Positions 8,144 through 16,800 of a stretch of DNA of 35,453 bases are shown here, in pieces (the first letter of the stretch is position 1; each line of letters opens with the position of its first letter). The translations under genes and the position numbers were made by a program. This DNA comes from Candidatus Marinamargulisbacteria bacterium SCGC AAA071-K20 (lineage in GTDB: Bacteria > Margulisbacteria > Marinamargulisbacteria > GCA-2716485 > AAA071-K20). The stretch spans positions 1 through 35,453 of the forward strand of contig QFBU01000007.1 of assembly GCA_003265975.1 (NCBI GenBank), read 5' to 3'. The notes beneath the pieces are model-generated. The model was given only the letters and a program-made list of their open reading frames with translations, searched no databases and was not told where the DNA came from.

Positions 8144-11100
8144 GTTCTTCTGAAAATTTAATATTTACATCTGATAGTGATAATGAGGGTATCGTTGGGT
8201 ACACTTACTTTTATAGAGGGACTACAGTTGTAGCGTCTATGAATGCGACTGGGTTTAGCACTTATGGAGTTCTTAATGGTGACTCTCTAGATGTAAACAC
8301 AGTTGGGGCGAACTCTGGTGAGTATACCGGTACGGTTACTGCCAATGCTTTTGTTGGTAATTTTACCGGAGATATTTCAGGATCTATGGCTGTATTTACT
8401 ACTAAAGCTTATGCTGAGAATTTACATGTCACTCAAAATTTAACCGTTTCTAATAATGTTGCTGTTAGTGGTGCTTTCCAATTATCGCCTAGTGGCATTA
8501 CATTTTCAGATGGATCTACCCTACTGTCTGCAACTACTGGAGCGGTTGGTAGTGTTTCAAATACATCTGACGCGTCTATAACAGCTGACTCTGATGGAGA
8601 TGGATCTGGCGGATCAATTTTATTTGTACTTGGGTCTAATAATATGGCCACTATTAACAATACTCAATTTGAAGTGGGTCAAGCTGAAATTTCTTCTGAC
8701 TTGATTCTTCCTAATTTATTAGTTAGAAGTAATGCTTCTGACATTTTGGTTCGACATAGTAACAATACAGTTGGATATAAGTCTATTAGTGACTTTTCTT
8801 TGTCTGACGCTGGCCTACTATCTATTTCTGACAATATTACAGCTGACAATATAAATACCTTTTTATATATAAGTGCGGCAGATACTGTTTCTACAAGTGC
8901 AATTACTGCAAAAAGTAGAAGCTTTCTAGAAAATACTTCAACTACAAATATGAAATCTTTTCTTGGTGTTCAAGACTTAGATGAGACCCTTTCACAATTT
9001 GCAGGTCTTATTATTTCTGCTGATGATTTTATTTACGGAAATGGAGACGATTCTTTGACAACGGCTTCAATAACGGCTGCAGGGAGAGACTTAGTTTCAA
9101 AAACAGATGTGGGGGCTATGAAAGCTTACTTAAATATTGCTGCTGATGGTGATGAAGGATTAAAAACTATTTCTGACAATATTACTTTAGCGAATGCGAA
9201 TAATTTATTTTATGTTACTGGGGCGGATACTACGGGAATTACTCCGTTGACTTCTACTGCTCGTGATTTATTGGATGATGGAAGTACTACTGTTATGAGA
9301 GCGACTTTAGGCGTTGGGTCTTCTGACTCTCCTGAATTCGCTGGCGTTTCCGCTAACGGAACTGTTAAAACTAATACTCTTCAAATTGTTAATGCTACTA
9401 ATACTCTTACGTTCCCGGTTGTTGATGGGTCCGCTGGTCAGGTCATTCAAACTGATGGGTCTGGTGCTCTTTCTTGGACTAGTGCTCAAACTGCTGATGC
9501 TGAACTTACTGCAATTGGGGCACTTGGTACTACTGACGGTAATATCATCGTTGGTGATGGTTCCACTTGGGTGGCTGAGTCGGCTGACACCGCTCGTATT
9601 TCTTTAGGCGTTGGGTCTTCTGACTCTCCTGAATTCGCTGGCGTTTCCGCTAACGGAACTGTTAAAACTAATACTCTTCAAATTGTTAATGCTACTAATA
9701 CTCTTACGTTCCCGGTTGTTGATGGGTCCGCTGGTCAGGTCATTCAAACTGATGGGTCTGGTGCTCTTTCTTGGGTTAGTTCTTTAACCGCAGACGCCGA
9801 AGGAGACTTTGGAATAGGAACAACAACAACAGGTAAAAAACTAGAAGTAGTTGGAGAAATAGTAGCCAGACAAGCTGATAATTCTACAAGCATGGCAGGT
9901 TCAATGATTGCCGATGCCACTGGCCTTGGCTTTTCATTAAACACGATTTACGACCCAGCAAGGCCGGCCAATGGATGGACACAAGGAATAACCCTTACTA
10001 CTCAAAATAAGGTTTTAATTGCGACAAGTACCCCACCTAGAAAAATGGTTGGAAACCTGTCTAACTCTACCGCCTATTTTGAAGTTGATTTAACCCCTGA
10101 ATTGTATGTACCTACTGAAATTAGAGTGGGTGATACTACTAGAACAGGGAAAATTTCTTTTGGCCTTCAAGAAAGAATAGGTTTTTACGACTTTTACGAA
10201 GTTACTAAAAATGAAGTATTTATTAAACGGTTAGACTTACAGACAAACGCAGAAAACTGGGAATTAGAAGGTGTTATGCAGGTTCATGCTCAAACTAAAA
10301 TTTACTTAACTACTGGTGATAATGAACCGAAAAATCTTTTTCAATATAAGAATACCGGTGATATTAGTCCCGGAGGTGTTTCAATTAACATTCAAACATT
10401 AGAAAATGGTATTTACCTAAATGATGGTAAAGCTAGAAATGGTGATCAGTCTAACAGGAATCCTTTTGTATATAATGAAAAACAAGAACAATTCGACTAC
10501 GCCGTAAACTTCATTCACAACGCGCCAGTAAACGATACCACTGACGGTGTAATGCAATTATCACTAAGAGGTAATGAGGTAAATGCAGATACTCAATTTA
10601 TTGGATTTACTACTGACAAACAAGACTTATTAGGCTCTATTAGTGGACACTTTAACGACAACCTTGGTTATGCTCAGTCTGGAATTAAACTTGAGTCTGC
10701 TGGAGCGGATTACGCTGAGTATTTAGAACGTGCCAATTCGAAAGAAGATATCAAAAAAGGATCCATCATTGGGGTTTATAAAGGGAAGATTAGTAAAGAC
10801 CTTAAAAAAGCACACCGAGTGATGGTTGTGTCTAGTATGCCTTTAGTATTAGGTAACTGGAAGGGCAAAGGGAAAGAACATCTGTACGAAGCTGTTGCCT
10901 TTGTTGGACAGGTTCCTGTACGAGTTCTTGGTGCTGTAAGTGCTGGAGACTATATTGTTCCTTCAGGTAAAAATGACGGTACTGGTATTGCTATTTCTAA
11001 AGAGAAACTTAAACCTGAACACCTTAGCCAAATTGTTGGTCAAGCTTGGGAAGGGTCTTCGAAAGCAGATGAGAAGCTTGTTAATGTAGCTATCACACCA

Positions 11101-11235
11101 CTAGACAATCCATCTGAGATTTTGCAGTCGCTTGAAGATTCACAAACAGAATTGAAAGCCGAAAATAAAGTACTTCGTGCTGAACTTGAACTGCTAAAAT
11201 CACAAATAAAAGAGATTCAAAATAGTTTAAAATAG
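8122..11235 (+). CDS. Exported fibre protein, main part: tail-fibre-like repeats and Peptidase_G2-like C-terminus
   Basis: This frame is open from 8122 to TAA 11235. Its first ATG is at 8239, but that codon has no Shine-Dalgarno and no signal peptide, so the frame is the continuation of the preceding gene rather than an independent one. The shaft carries repeats of the SDSPEFAG-type, TNTLTFPVVDGSAGQV, DGSGALSW and AIGALGTTDGNIIVGDGSTW, which are familiar from phage tail fibres. Several earlier units share a T..AR.LL....T..MR..LG pattern. The last 200 or so residues resemble the Peptidase_G2 (intramolecular chaperone / auto-processing) domain: DYAEYLE, then KKGSIIGVY, KKAHRVMVVSSMPLVLGNW, FVGQVPVRVLGAVSAGDYIV and IVGQAWEG. 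It ends with a coiled coil of about 35 residues (ELKAENKVLRAELELLKSQI). A trimeric surface fibre is likely. The self-cleavage residue was not verified. Confidence 0.75.
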   Translation, partial: LSGSSSLSSSENLIFTSDSDNEGIVGYTYFYRGTTVVASMNATGFSTYGVLNGDSLDVNTVGANSGEYTGTVTANAFVGNFTGDISGSMAVFTTKAYAENLHVTQNLTVSNNVAVSGAFQLSPSGITFSDGSTLLSATTGAVGSVSNTSDASITADSDGDGSGGSILFVLGSNNMATINNTQFEVGQAEISSDLILPNLLVRSNASDILVRHSNNTVGYKSISDFSLSDAGLLSISDNITADNINTFLYISAADTVSTSAITAKSRSFLENTSTTNMKSFLGVQDLDETLSQFAGLIISADDFIYGNGDDSLTTASITAAGRDLVSKTDVGAMKAYLNIAADGDEGLKTISDNITLANANNLFYVTGADTTGITPLTSTARDLLDDGSTTVMRATLGVGSSDSPEFAGVSANGTVKTNTLQIVNATNTLTFPVVDGSAGQVIQTDGSGALSWTSAQTADAELTAIGALGTTDGNIIVGDGSTWVAESADTARISLGVGSSDSPEFAGVSANGTVKTNTLQIVNATNTLTFPVVDGSAGQVIQTDGSGALSWVSSLTADAEGDFGIGTTTTGKKLEVVGEIVARQADNSTSMAGSMIADATGLGFSLNTIYDPARPANGWTQGITLTTQNKVLIATSTPPRKMVGNLSNSTAYFEVDLTPELYVPTEIRVGDTTRTGKISFGLQERIGFYDFYEVTKNEVFIKRLDLQTNAENWELEGVMQVHAQTKIYLTTGDNEPKNLFQYKNTGDISPGGVSINIQTLENGIYLNDGKARNGDQSNRNPFVYNEKQEQFDYAVNFIHNAPVNDTTDGVMQLSLRGNEVNADTQFIGFTTDKQDLLGSISGHFNDNLGYAQSGIKLESAGADYAEYLERANSKEDIKKGSIIGVYKGKISKDLKKAHRVMVVSSMPLVLGNWKGKGKEHLYEAVAFVGQVPVRVLGAVSAGDYIVPSGKNDGTGIAISKEKLKPEHLSQIVGQAWEGSSKADEKLVNVAITPLDNPSEILQSLEDSQTELKAENKVLRAELELLKSQIKEIQNSLK
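9305..9477 (+). repeat. 173-bp perfect direct repeat, copy 1
   Basis: This segment is identical, base for base, to 9602-9774. Both copies lie in the same frame of the fibre gene, 297 bases (99 codons) apart, and encode LGVGSSDSPEFAG through DGSGALSW. Complete identity at synonymous positions points to recent duplication or ongoing gene conversion. Confidence 0.9.
9602..9774 (+). repeat. 173-bp perfect direct repeat, copy 2
   Basis: Second copy of the exact repeat at 9305-9477. Recombination between the two copies would delete or add exactly 99 codons in frame, changing fibre length. The sequence after this copy diverges at once (GTTAGT instead of ACTAGT). Confidence 0.9.
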
Positions 11236-11291
11236 AGTATTACTCTTTACTGTTTGGAAGAATTTATGAGTCGTGTTTGAGTGATGTCTGT

Positions 11292-11312
11292 ATTTAATTT
11301 AGTAAATTAAAT
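11292..11312. terminator. Perfect AT-rich 21-bp dyad at the convergent fibre/dapA junction
   Basis: ATTTAATTTA and TAAATTAAAT are exact inverted repeats flanking one G (11292-11302-11312), spanning the dapA stop codon between two convergent genes. The position suits a bidirectional terminator, but the stem has no G or C pairs and no clear flanking T run, so the call is tentative. Confidence 0.3.
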
Positions 11313-12181
11313 TGATCACAAATTGTTTTTACTTTTTTGTGTTCTTCTTCGCTTACTTTTACTAGTGGAAGTCTTACTGTTTCTGTTTTGTATCCCTTTA
11401 GTGCTAAAGCCGCTTTTACTGGACTTGGATTTGATGTAATGAATAATACATCAAATAGTGGGTCATACTTTTTAGAGATTAGTTGTGCCGCTTCGATGTT
11501 TCCATCTGAGGCGTGAGCCATCATCGTTTGTAAGTCGTCACCTATTAAATGAGCCGCTACAGAAACAACGCCACAAGCGCCTTGTTGCATAAAGTCTACT
11601 GTGAGCCCGTCGTCCCCTGAATAAATCAGAAAATCGTTGGGACAGGCACTTCTTATTTGTTTTACTTGGTCAACTGACCCCGCTGCTTCTTTCACACCTA
11701 TTATATTTTCAACAGCTGAAAGAACTTTCATAGTTTCTGGCTCCATATTAACACCAGTACGTCCGGGAATATTGTATAAAAGAATTGGTTTTTTTGTAGA
11801 CTTAGCAATTTCTTTGAAATGAGCGATCATTCCAGCCTGACTTGGTTTATTGTAATAAGGAACTACTTGAAGAAAAGCGTCTACACCGCACTGTTCAGCT
11901 TTTTGAGTCATATTTACTGCTGTTCGTGTGCAATTAGACCCTGTTCCGGCCATTACCTTAGCGCGGCCTTTACAGTGGGCTACAACCGCTTTGAAAAGAA
12001 GTAGTTCTTCGTCAAATGTTAGTGTCGGAGACTCGCCTGTTGTTCCTGCTAATAATAATGTGTCTGTGCCTGTTGCTATTAAATAGTCTGCTACTTTGAG
12101 TGATTCTTCAATATTTATAGACCCATCGGTATTAAACGGTGTGATCATCGCAGTTATTAATCGTCCAAATTCTAAGTTCAT
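11294..12181 (-). CDS. dapA: 4-hydroxy-tetrahydrodipicolinate synthase (DapA)
   Basis: 295 residues, the normal family length, forming a cytoplasmic TIM barrel. It condenses pyruvate with aspartate semialdehyde in the first committed step of lysine and diaminopimelate synthesis. Visible active-site features: GTTGES near residue 46 (Thr47/Thr48), the PYYNKP motif with Tyr110, LLYNIPGRTG with Tyr136 and Arg141, and the Schiff-base Lys164 in GVKEAAGS. All key residues are present, so it should be active. The start is 7 bases after the rmuC stop, indicating a two-gene operon; no clear Shine-Dalgarno is seen, so coupling is possible. The 3' end lies in a perfect AT-rich dyad shared with the intergenic space. 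Confidence 0.95.
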   Translation of the reverse strand: MNLEFGRLITAMITPFNTDGSINIEESLKVADYLIATGTDTLLLAGTTGESPTLTFDEELLLFKAVVAHCKGRAKVMAGTGSNCTRTAVNMTQKAEQCGVDAFLQVVPYYNKPSQAGMIAHFKEIAKSTKKPILLYNIPGRTGVNMEPETMKVLSAVENIIGVKEAAGSVDQVKQIRSACPNDFLIYSGDDGLTVDFMQQGACGVVSVAAHLIGDDLQTMMAHASDGNIEAAQLISKKYDPLFDVLFITSNPSPVKAALALKGYKTETVRLPLVKVSEEEHKKVKTICDQFNLLN

Positions 12182-12188
12182 ATCGATA

Positions 12189-13472
12189 TTATGTCACATT
12201 CTCAGTTTGTTGTATAAATAGAGTTTCTGGCTCTTCTACTATTTGATCTTCAAGTGCAGCCTCTGGAAGAGATTCTACTTTGTTTAATTTCCGTTCAATG
12301 GTCCTTGTTTTTTTAGTAGCCAACTCTATGGTGTTTCCTGCTTCTTGAAGTTTCTTTTGAGTTTTTTCTAATATATCTCCAAACTTCGTAAACTCTAGTT
12401 TGACGGCGCTAAGCAGTGACCATACTTCGCTAGATCTTTTTTCTACAGCGAGCGTTCTGAACCCCATTTGTAAGCTGTTAAGAAGCGCGGCTAGCGTTGT
12501 TGGCCCGGCTAAAAGGACCCTGTATTTTTGTTGTAATTGTTGATGAAGACCAGGGATTCGTAAGGCCTCGGCATATAAGCTTTCGATTGGTAAAAATAAA
12601 ATGGCAAAGTCCGTGGAAAGAGGTGGGTGGATGTATTTTTCATTAATTATTCTAGCTTCTTTTTTCATAGACAGCTCGAGTTCTTTTGACGCCGCCTCTA
12701 CCCCATTTACGTCACTTTTTTCTTGGGCCTCTACTAAACGATGATACGCTTCTTGAGGATATTTTGCGTCTATGGGTAGCCAAACTGGATTGTCTGAACT
12801 GTCTTTTCCAGGAAGTTTGATTGCGAACTCTACAAAGTCTTGTGCTTTGGGTCTAATTTTTACATTCGCCTCGTATTGGTCTTTCGTTAATACTTGTTCG
12901 AGTAAGTTTCCTAGCTGAATTTCACCCCAAGTGCCTCTTGTTTTTACGTTAGTTAATACTTTCTTTAAGTCCCCTACTCCATTAGCTAAATGTTGCATTT
13001 CGCCAAGACCTTTATGTACTTGTTCTAATCGTTCACTTACCATTTTAAAAGACTCACCTAGTCGCTTTTCTAAGGTGGCGTGTAGTTTTTCGTCTACTAC
13101 TTCTCTCATCTTATCTAATTTTTTATTATTATCGTCTTGCATTAGCCCAAGTCGCTTGTCTACAACCGCTCTTACTTTTTCTAATTTTTCGTCCTGAAGC
13201 TGGCTAATACCTGTAAGTTGTTTTGTGTGAGAGTCGGAGTTGTGTTTTAAGTTTAGACTTAATTCTTCTCTTGTTTGTTGAAATTGTTTTGAGAGTGTTT
13301 CTTGTTGTTTTTCTTTTATATCGGAAAATTGACTATTAAACGACCGTAATTGTTGGTCTTGTAATAATAATTTTCGTTCGATTTCTGAAATGAGATTTAG
13401 TTTTTTGTTGCTTGAAACGGTTTGGAAAATTACAGCGAGTATTAAACATAAAATTAAGATTTCTAAAATCAT
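12189..13472 (-). CDS. rmuC: DNA recombination protein RmuC homologue
   Basis: 427 residues. It begins with one membrane segment (MILEILILCLILAVIFQTV), then a long coiled coil from about residue 25 to 185 rich in Gln/Glu/Lys. The RmuC nuclease-like core follows, recognised by TRGTWGEIQLGNLLEQVL, LPIDAKYPQEAY and FAILFLPIESLYAEAL. In Escherichia coli RmuC limits recombination at inverted repeats; the core belongs to the PD-(D/E)xK superfamily and the DAKYP segment fits its active-site region. Length and order match the family. It is the first gene of the rmuC-dapA pair. Upstream there is only weak promoter-like sequence before the divergent tRNA. Confidence 0.9.
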   Translation of the reverse strand: MILEILILCLILAVIFQTVSSNKKLNLISEIERKLLLQDQQLRSFNSQFSDIKEKQQETLSKQFQQTREELSLNLKHNSDSHTKQLTGISQLQDEKLEKVRAVVDKRLGLMQDDNNKKLDKMREVVDEKLHATLEKRLGESFKMVSERLEQVHKGLGEMQHLANGVGDLKKVLTNVKTRGTWGEIQLGNLLEQVLTKDQYEANVKIRPKAQDFVEFAIKLPGKDSSDNPVWLPIDAKYPQEAYHRLVEAQEKSDVNGVEAASKELELSMKKEARIINEKYIHPPLSTDFAILFLPIESLYAEALRIPGLHQQLQQKYRVLLAGPTTLAALLNSLQMGFRTLAVEKRSSEVWSLLSAVKLEFTKFGDILEKTQKKLQEAGNTIELATKKTRTIERKLNKVESLPEAALEDQIVEEPETLFIQQTENVT

Positions 13473-13541
13473 TGTGGATTGATAATAGCATTGTTCTTTT
13501 TTTTAAGGCAATTACTAAAGCTTTAGATTAATATTTTTTGA

Positions 13542-13570
13542 TTGAAATTTATCTAGGCTTCTTTTACAAT
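13542..13570 (+). promoter_or_regulatory. Promoter of tRNA-His
   Basis: TTGAAA at 13542-13547 and TACAAT at 13565-13570 are separated by exactly 17 bases, close to the sigma-70 consensus. The mature tRNA 5' end lies 17 bases after the -10, leaving a short leader for RNase P removal. Confidence 0.65.
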
Positions 13571-13586
13571 AGCTACACCATTTTGT

Positions 13587-13663
13587 GGTGGATGTAGCTC
13601 AGTTGGTAGAGCCCCTGGTTGTGGTCCAGGATGTCGTGGGTTCGAGCCCCATCGTTCACCCCA
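13587..13663 (+). tRNA. tRNA-His (anticodon GTG)
   Basis: Cloverleaf seen by eye: acceptor GTGGATG (13588-13594) pairs with CGTTCAC (13653-13659); the anticodon stem CCTGG/CCAGG encloses the loop TTGTGGT with GTG at 13621-13623; the T-arm has GGGTTCGAGCCCC. The extra 5' G at 13587 opposite discriminator C (13660) is the G-1:C73 pair unique to bacterial tRNA-His. CCA is encoded at 13661-13663. It is a single tRNA with its own promoter. Confidence 0.95.
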
Positions 13664-13832
13664 TAAGTATTCTCTTTTACCCCATGCAAAATAGAATGCT
13701 TCTTGGGCGAACTGAGTTCACAATTGGGTTGGCTTTGATTTTTTGCCTGGTGGGAAAGAGTTTAGTTTGCTTCGCTTGTGCTTTGAACATTGCTTGAATT
13801 TTTGAGTTTTTGAGTCTATAACGGCTATCATA

Positions 13833-16800
13833 TTATCTAATTACGGTTAACTTACCTGTCTTTTTGTTTTGTCCGTCTGTAATGATATACAGATAAACAC
13901 CGGAAAAGACGTCTTTTTCTGAGTCATTCTTACCATCCCAAGCCCAGCTTGAGTCTTGGATATGCTCGTCTCTGACTAGCGACCCAGATACCGTATACAA
14001 CCTTACCCTGGCATCCAGACTCAAATTATCAAACACAAGCCCCGAGTCTAATGTTCCTGTATTGCTGTCGCCGTCTTCTGGCACCCAAGGATTTGGATAA
14101 ACCGCCACACTGTTTAAGTCTTCTGAGAATGGTTTGATTTCTACTAAGGCGTAGATTCCCGTTTTATTGATTGTCGTAATTATTCTATGGTTGGCATAGT
14201 CTACGGTATACTCTTGATCAAGCACATCGTAAAATTCGGTGTCTTCATTAAATCTAACTACACTTAAGTTTTTAGGATCTGTATTTTTGTCGACCTTATA
14301 AGGAACCCCTACTATCACTTCTGCTGAGGCTAAGTCTTTTTGTGTCATTGTTTCGTTTTCTAGTCCTCTTACATATACCTGATGTACGGCCTCATTTTGA
14401 CTTTCAGGCACACTCAGTTGAGGTATCAATGTTGTTTTTCTGTGAATACTTTTTTCTTGTGTACTACTTAGGTTCATAGCTATTAATGGAGCGTTTTCTC
14501 TAATGGCTGCTGAATAGACTCCGCTTACATCACTTGGTAGACCTGTATAAGAGATAATTATTCCCGAGCTGATTTGCTTGCCGGCAATTTGAGTTATAGG
14601 GAGAAGAATGTCAGACGAGTCAGCATAAACGCCATAGTAGTTTTTGTCCCATAAGGTTAGCGACGACCGGTTATGTACTTCGTCTACTAAGGTGATCACT
14701 ACATTATTTTGACTAAAATCAAAGTCAGCTTGGTTATAAAACCAGTTACTTCCGTTTTCAAAATAGCTTACGTCTTCAGAATTTATGTTAACTGTTACCT
14801 TGTCTATAGATATCCCAACTAAATCTAAATAGGCGGTCGAGCCACTTACATTATAAAATCGTGCTGTATTCATTATATTGGTGTTTGGAGCTTCTTTTAA
14901 AACAGTCAAAGTATAATTTTGTGTAGCTGTGTTATAAGCTTCGTCTTGCACTACCAAATACAAGCTATTAACCCCATGTTCTAAATTGCTGTTATTGCCA
15001 TTTAGGGTAAAGGTTCCTGTACTGCCTTTTTCTAAGGTATTAAGGCTTGAGATAATATTCCCATCACTGTCTTTAAGCTCTAGGCTAATTAGTTTTCTAT
15101 TAGAGGTAATAGACACTTCACTTTGAGTAATTGTTGTTATTTCTGAAGCACTTAAGCCAGCGTTTTGGAGTAGCGTTTCATTAGCCATACTATTAATGAT
15201 TGTTTGTGTTTGAGCAATATTGGTAATGTCTGGATCTCCAACATAAAACGATAAAGAAATGTCTGTACTTTGCGACGCTCTGTTTCCAGCACGATCAATA
15301 GCGGTTAATGTTCCAATTGGTTTCCATGGATACACTTCAAAGCTAAAGGTATCTACAGGTGTAAACCCTACTACTTGATACGCGTCAGTTGTTGCCGTTA
15401 AGGCGTTATATCCCGAAAATTCTATCCCAGACTGTTTCTCTTTTGAGCCTTGTAAATAGTACCTATTTTGGGAGGTGACTATACTTAGGGTGTCTAGAAC
15501 ACTTCCATTGATTTCAAATGGTACTGGCGGAATATTGTCACCTACAATAGTAAAGGAATAGAGTAGTTCTTCGTCTTCTCCTTCGTTTCCAGCTAAATCT
15601 TTAATAATTACATTATAAGTTGTAGATCCTTCAGGATAAGTAATGGTGTACTTCCAATTCTCAGAAGCCGTGGCATCAACAATCACAAAACGTCCTGACG
15701 TGATTAACTCTTCATTAAATTCGTCGAGGGTTTTATTAGCCCAGTCTAAAATGATCTCATATCGCCAAGAATCATCTTCGTCTACTGGCTTAGCACCATA
15801 CAAAACTCTCGTATTACCCGAATCAAAAATAACAGCATTAGCTGTGATTTCGGCTAGCTGTATATATTCATTAAAACTAACGTACACGGGGTCAATTAAA
15901 TCGACATTAAAATGTTTTCGCCACTCACTGTCTTGATGATCCCAGTTTTCAATTGAAAACTGATTACCCGTCCAAACTGTCCAATAATAAGTGCCATGTT
16001 CAAACAGTTTAGTCATATCGTCGGTGTCTATTTCTATCAAGTCTTTTACCCATCCAGAATCATAAAATGCACCAGACGCGTTTATACCTGTATCGTCTGG
16101 TTCTGGTCCCCATTTCGGTACTTTCCATGTTTTCAACCTATATCCAATATTGTCGCTGTCTGTTGAGTCGTCGTCTGTTACTGTCGTCCAATTCACAGTT
16201 ACTCTTGCATCATTAGTATAAATATCTTGCCCTGGAGTAGCTCCCGAGTAGTCCACAATACTTGGGACTTTATTAACATATATCGTTTTTGTAAAAGTAG
16301 AGCCTATATCATCAGCATCGTCTGGCCATACCTCAATGGTTATTGTTTTACCTTGTAATGAGTCGTAGCCGTCATAGTAATCGGCTTTAATGACGAAGCT
16401 GTCTGTGGGCGAAAAGCTTCCTTCAACGGACGCCTCTAATGATTTATCAGGGTCACTTACACTATTTCCGATGTACCATCTGTAATGATACATTTTCTCA
16501 TTTTTTGTTCCTCCAAAATTCAGAATATTGTCGACGTATTCGTCACCTAAAACAGATGTATTTCGTGTATCTGAACTGTAACCAACATCGTCATAACCTA
16601 CTGCAGAAATTGTGATTTCGTCGTCACTCATGACCATGTCTGTTCTACTACTGTGTGCACCATTTATGACTAAGTGGTCGATGGCCGGAATATCGTTAAC
16701 CGGATTTAAGGTCACTATATATTCAAGAACTGTTGTAATTGGGTTTTCTGTATATGGCGTAAATGAAATAGAATCATCGGAATCGCTTAAACTTAGTTTG

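Noticed and set aside
9305..9774. Insertion element or CRISPR-type repeat
   Set aside because: Only two copies, both coding in the same frame, with no transposase, terminal inverted repeats or regular spacers. No CRISPR array is seen anywhere in the window.
13585..13797. 70-codon frame starting at the tRNA
   Set aside because: It reads through tRNA-His and the following noncoding bases; no ribosome binding site.
13664..13832. Possible small gene or RNA between tRNA-His and the giant surface gene
   Set aside because: No protein-like frame with a start signal and no convincing structure; I see nothing supportable in these 169 bases.
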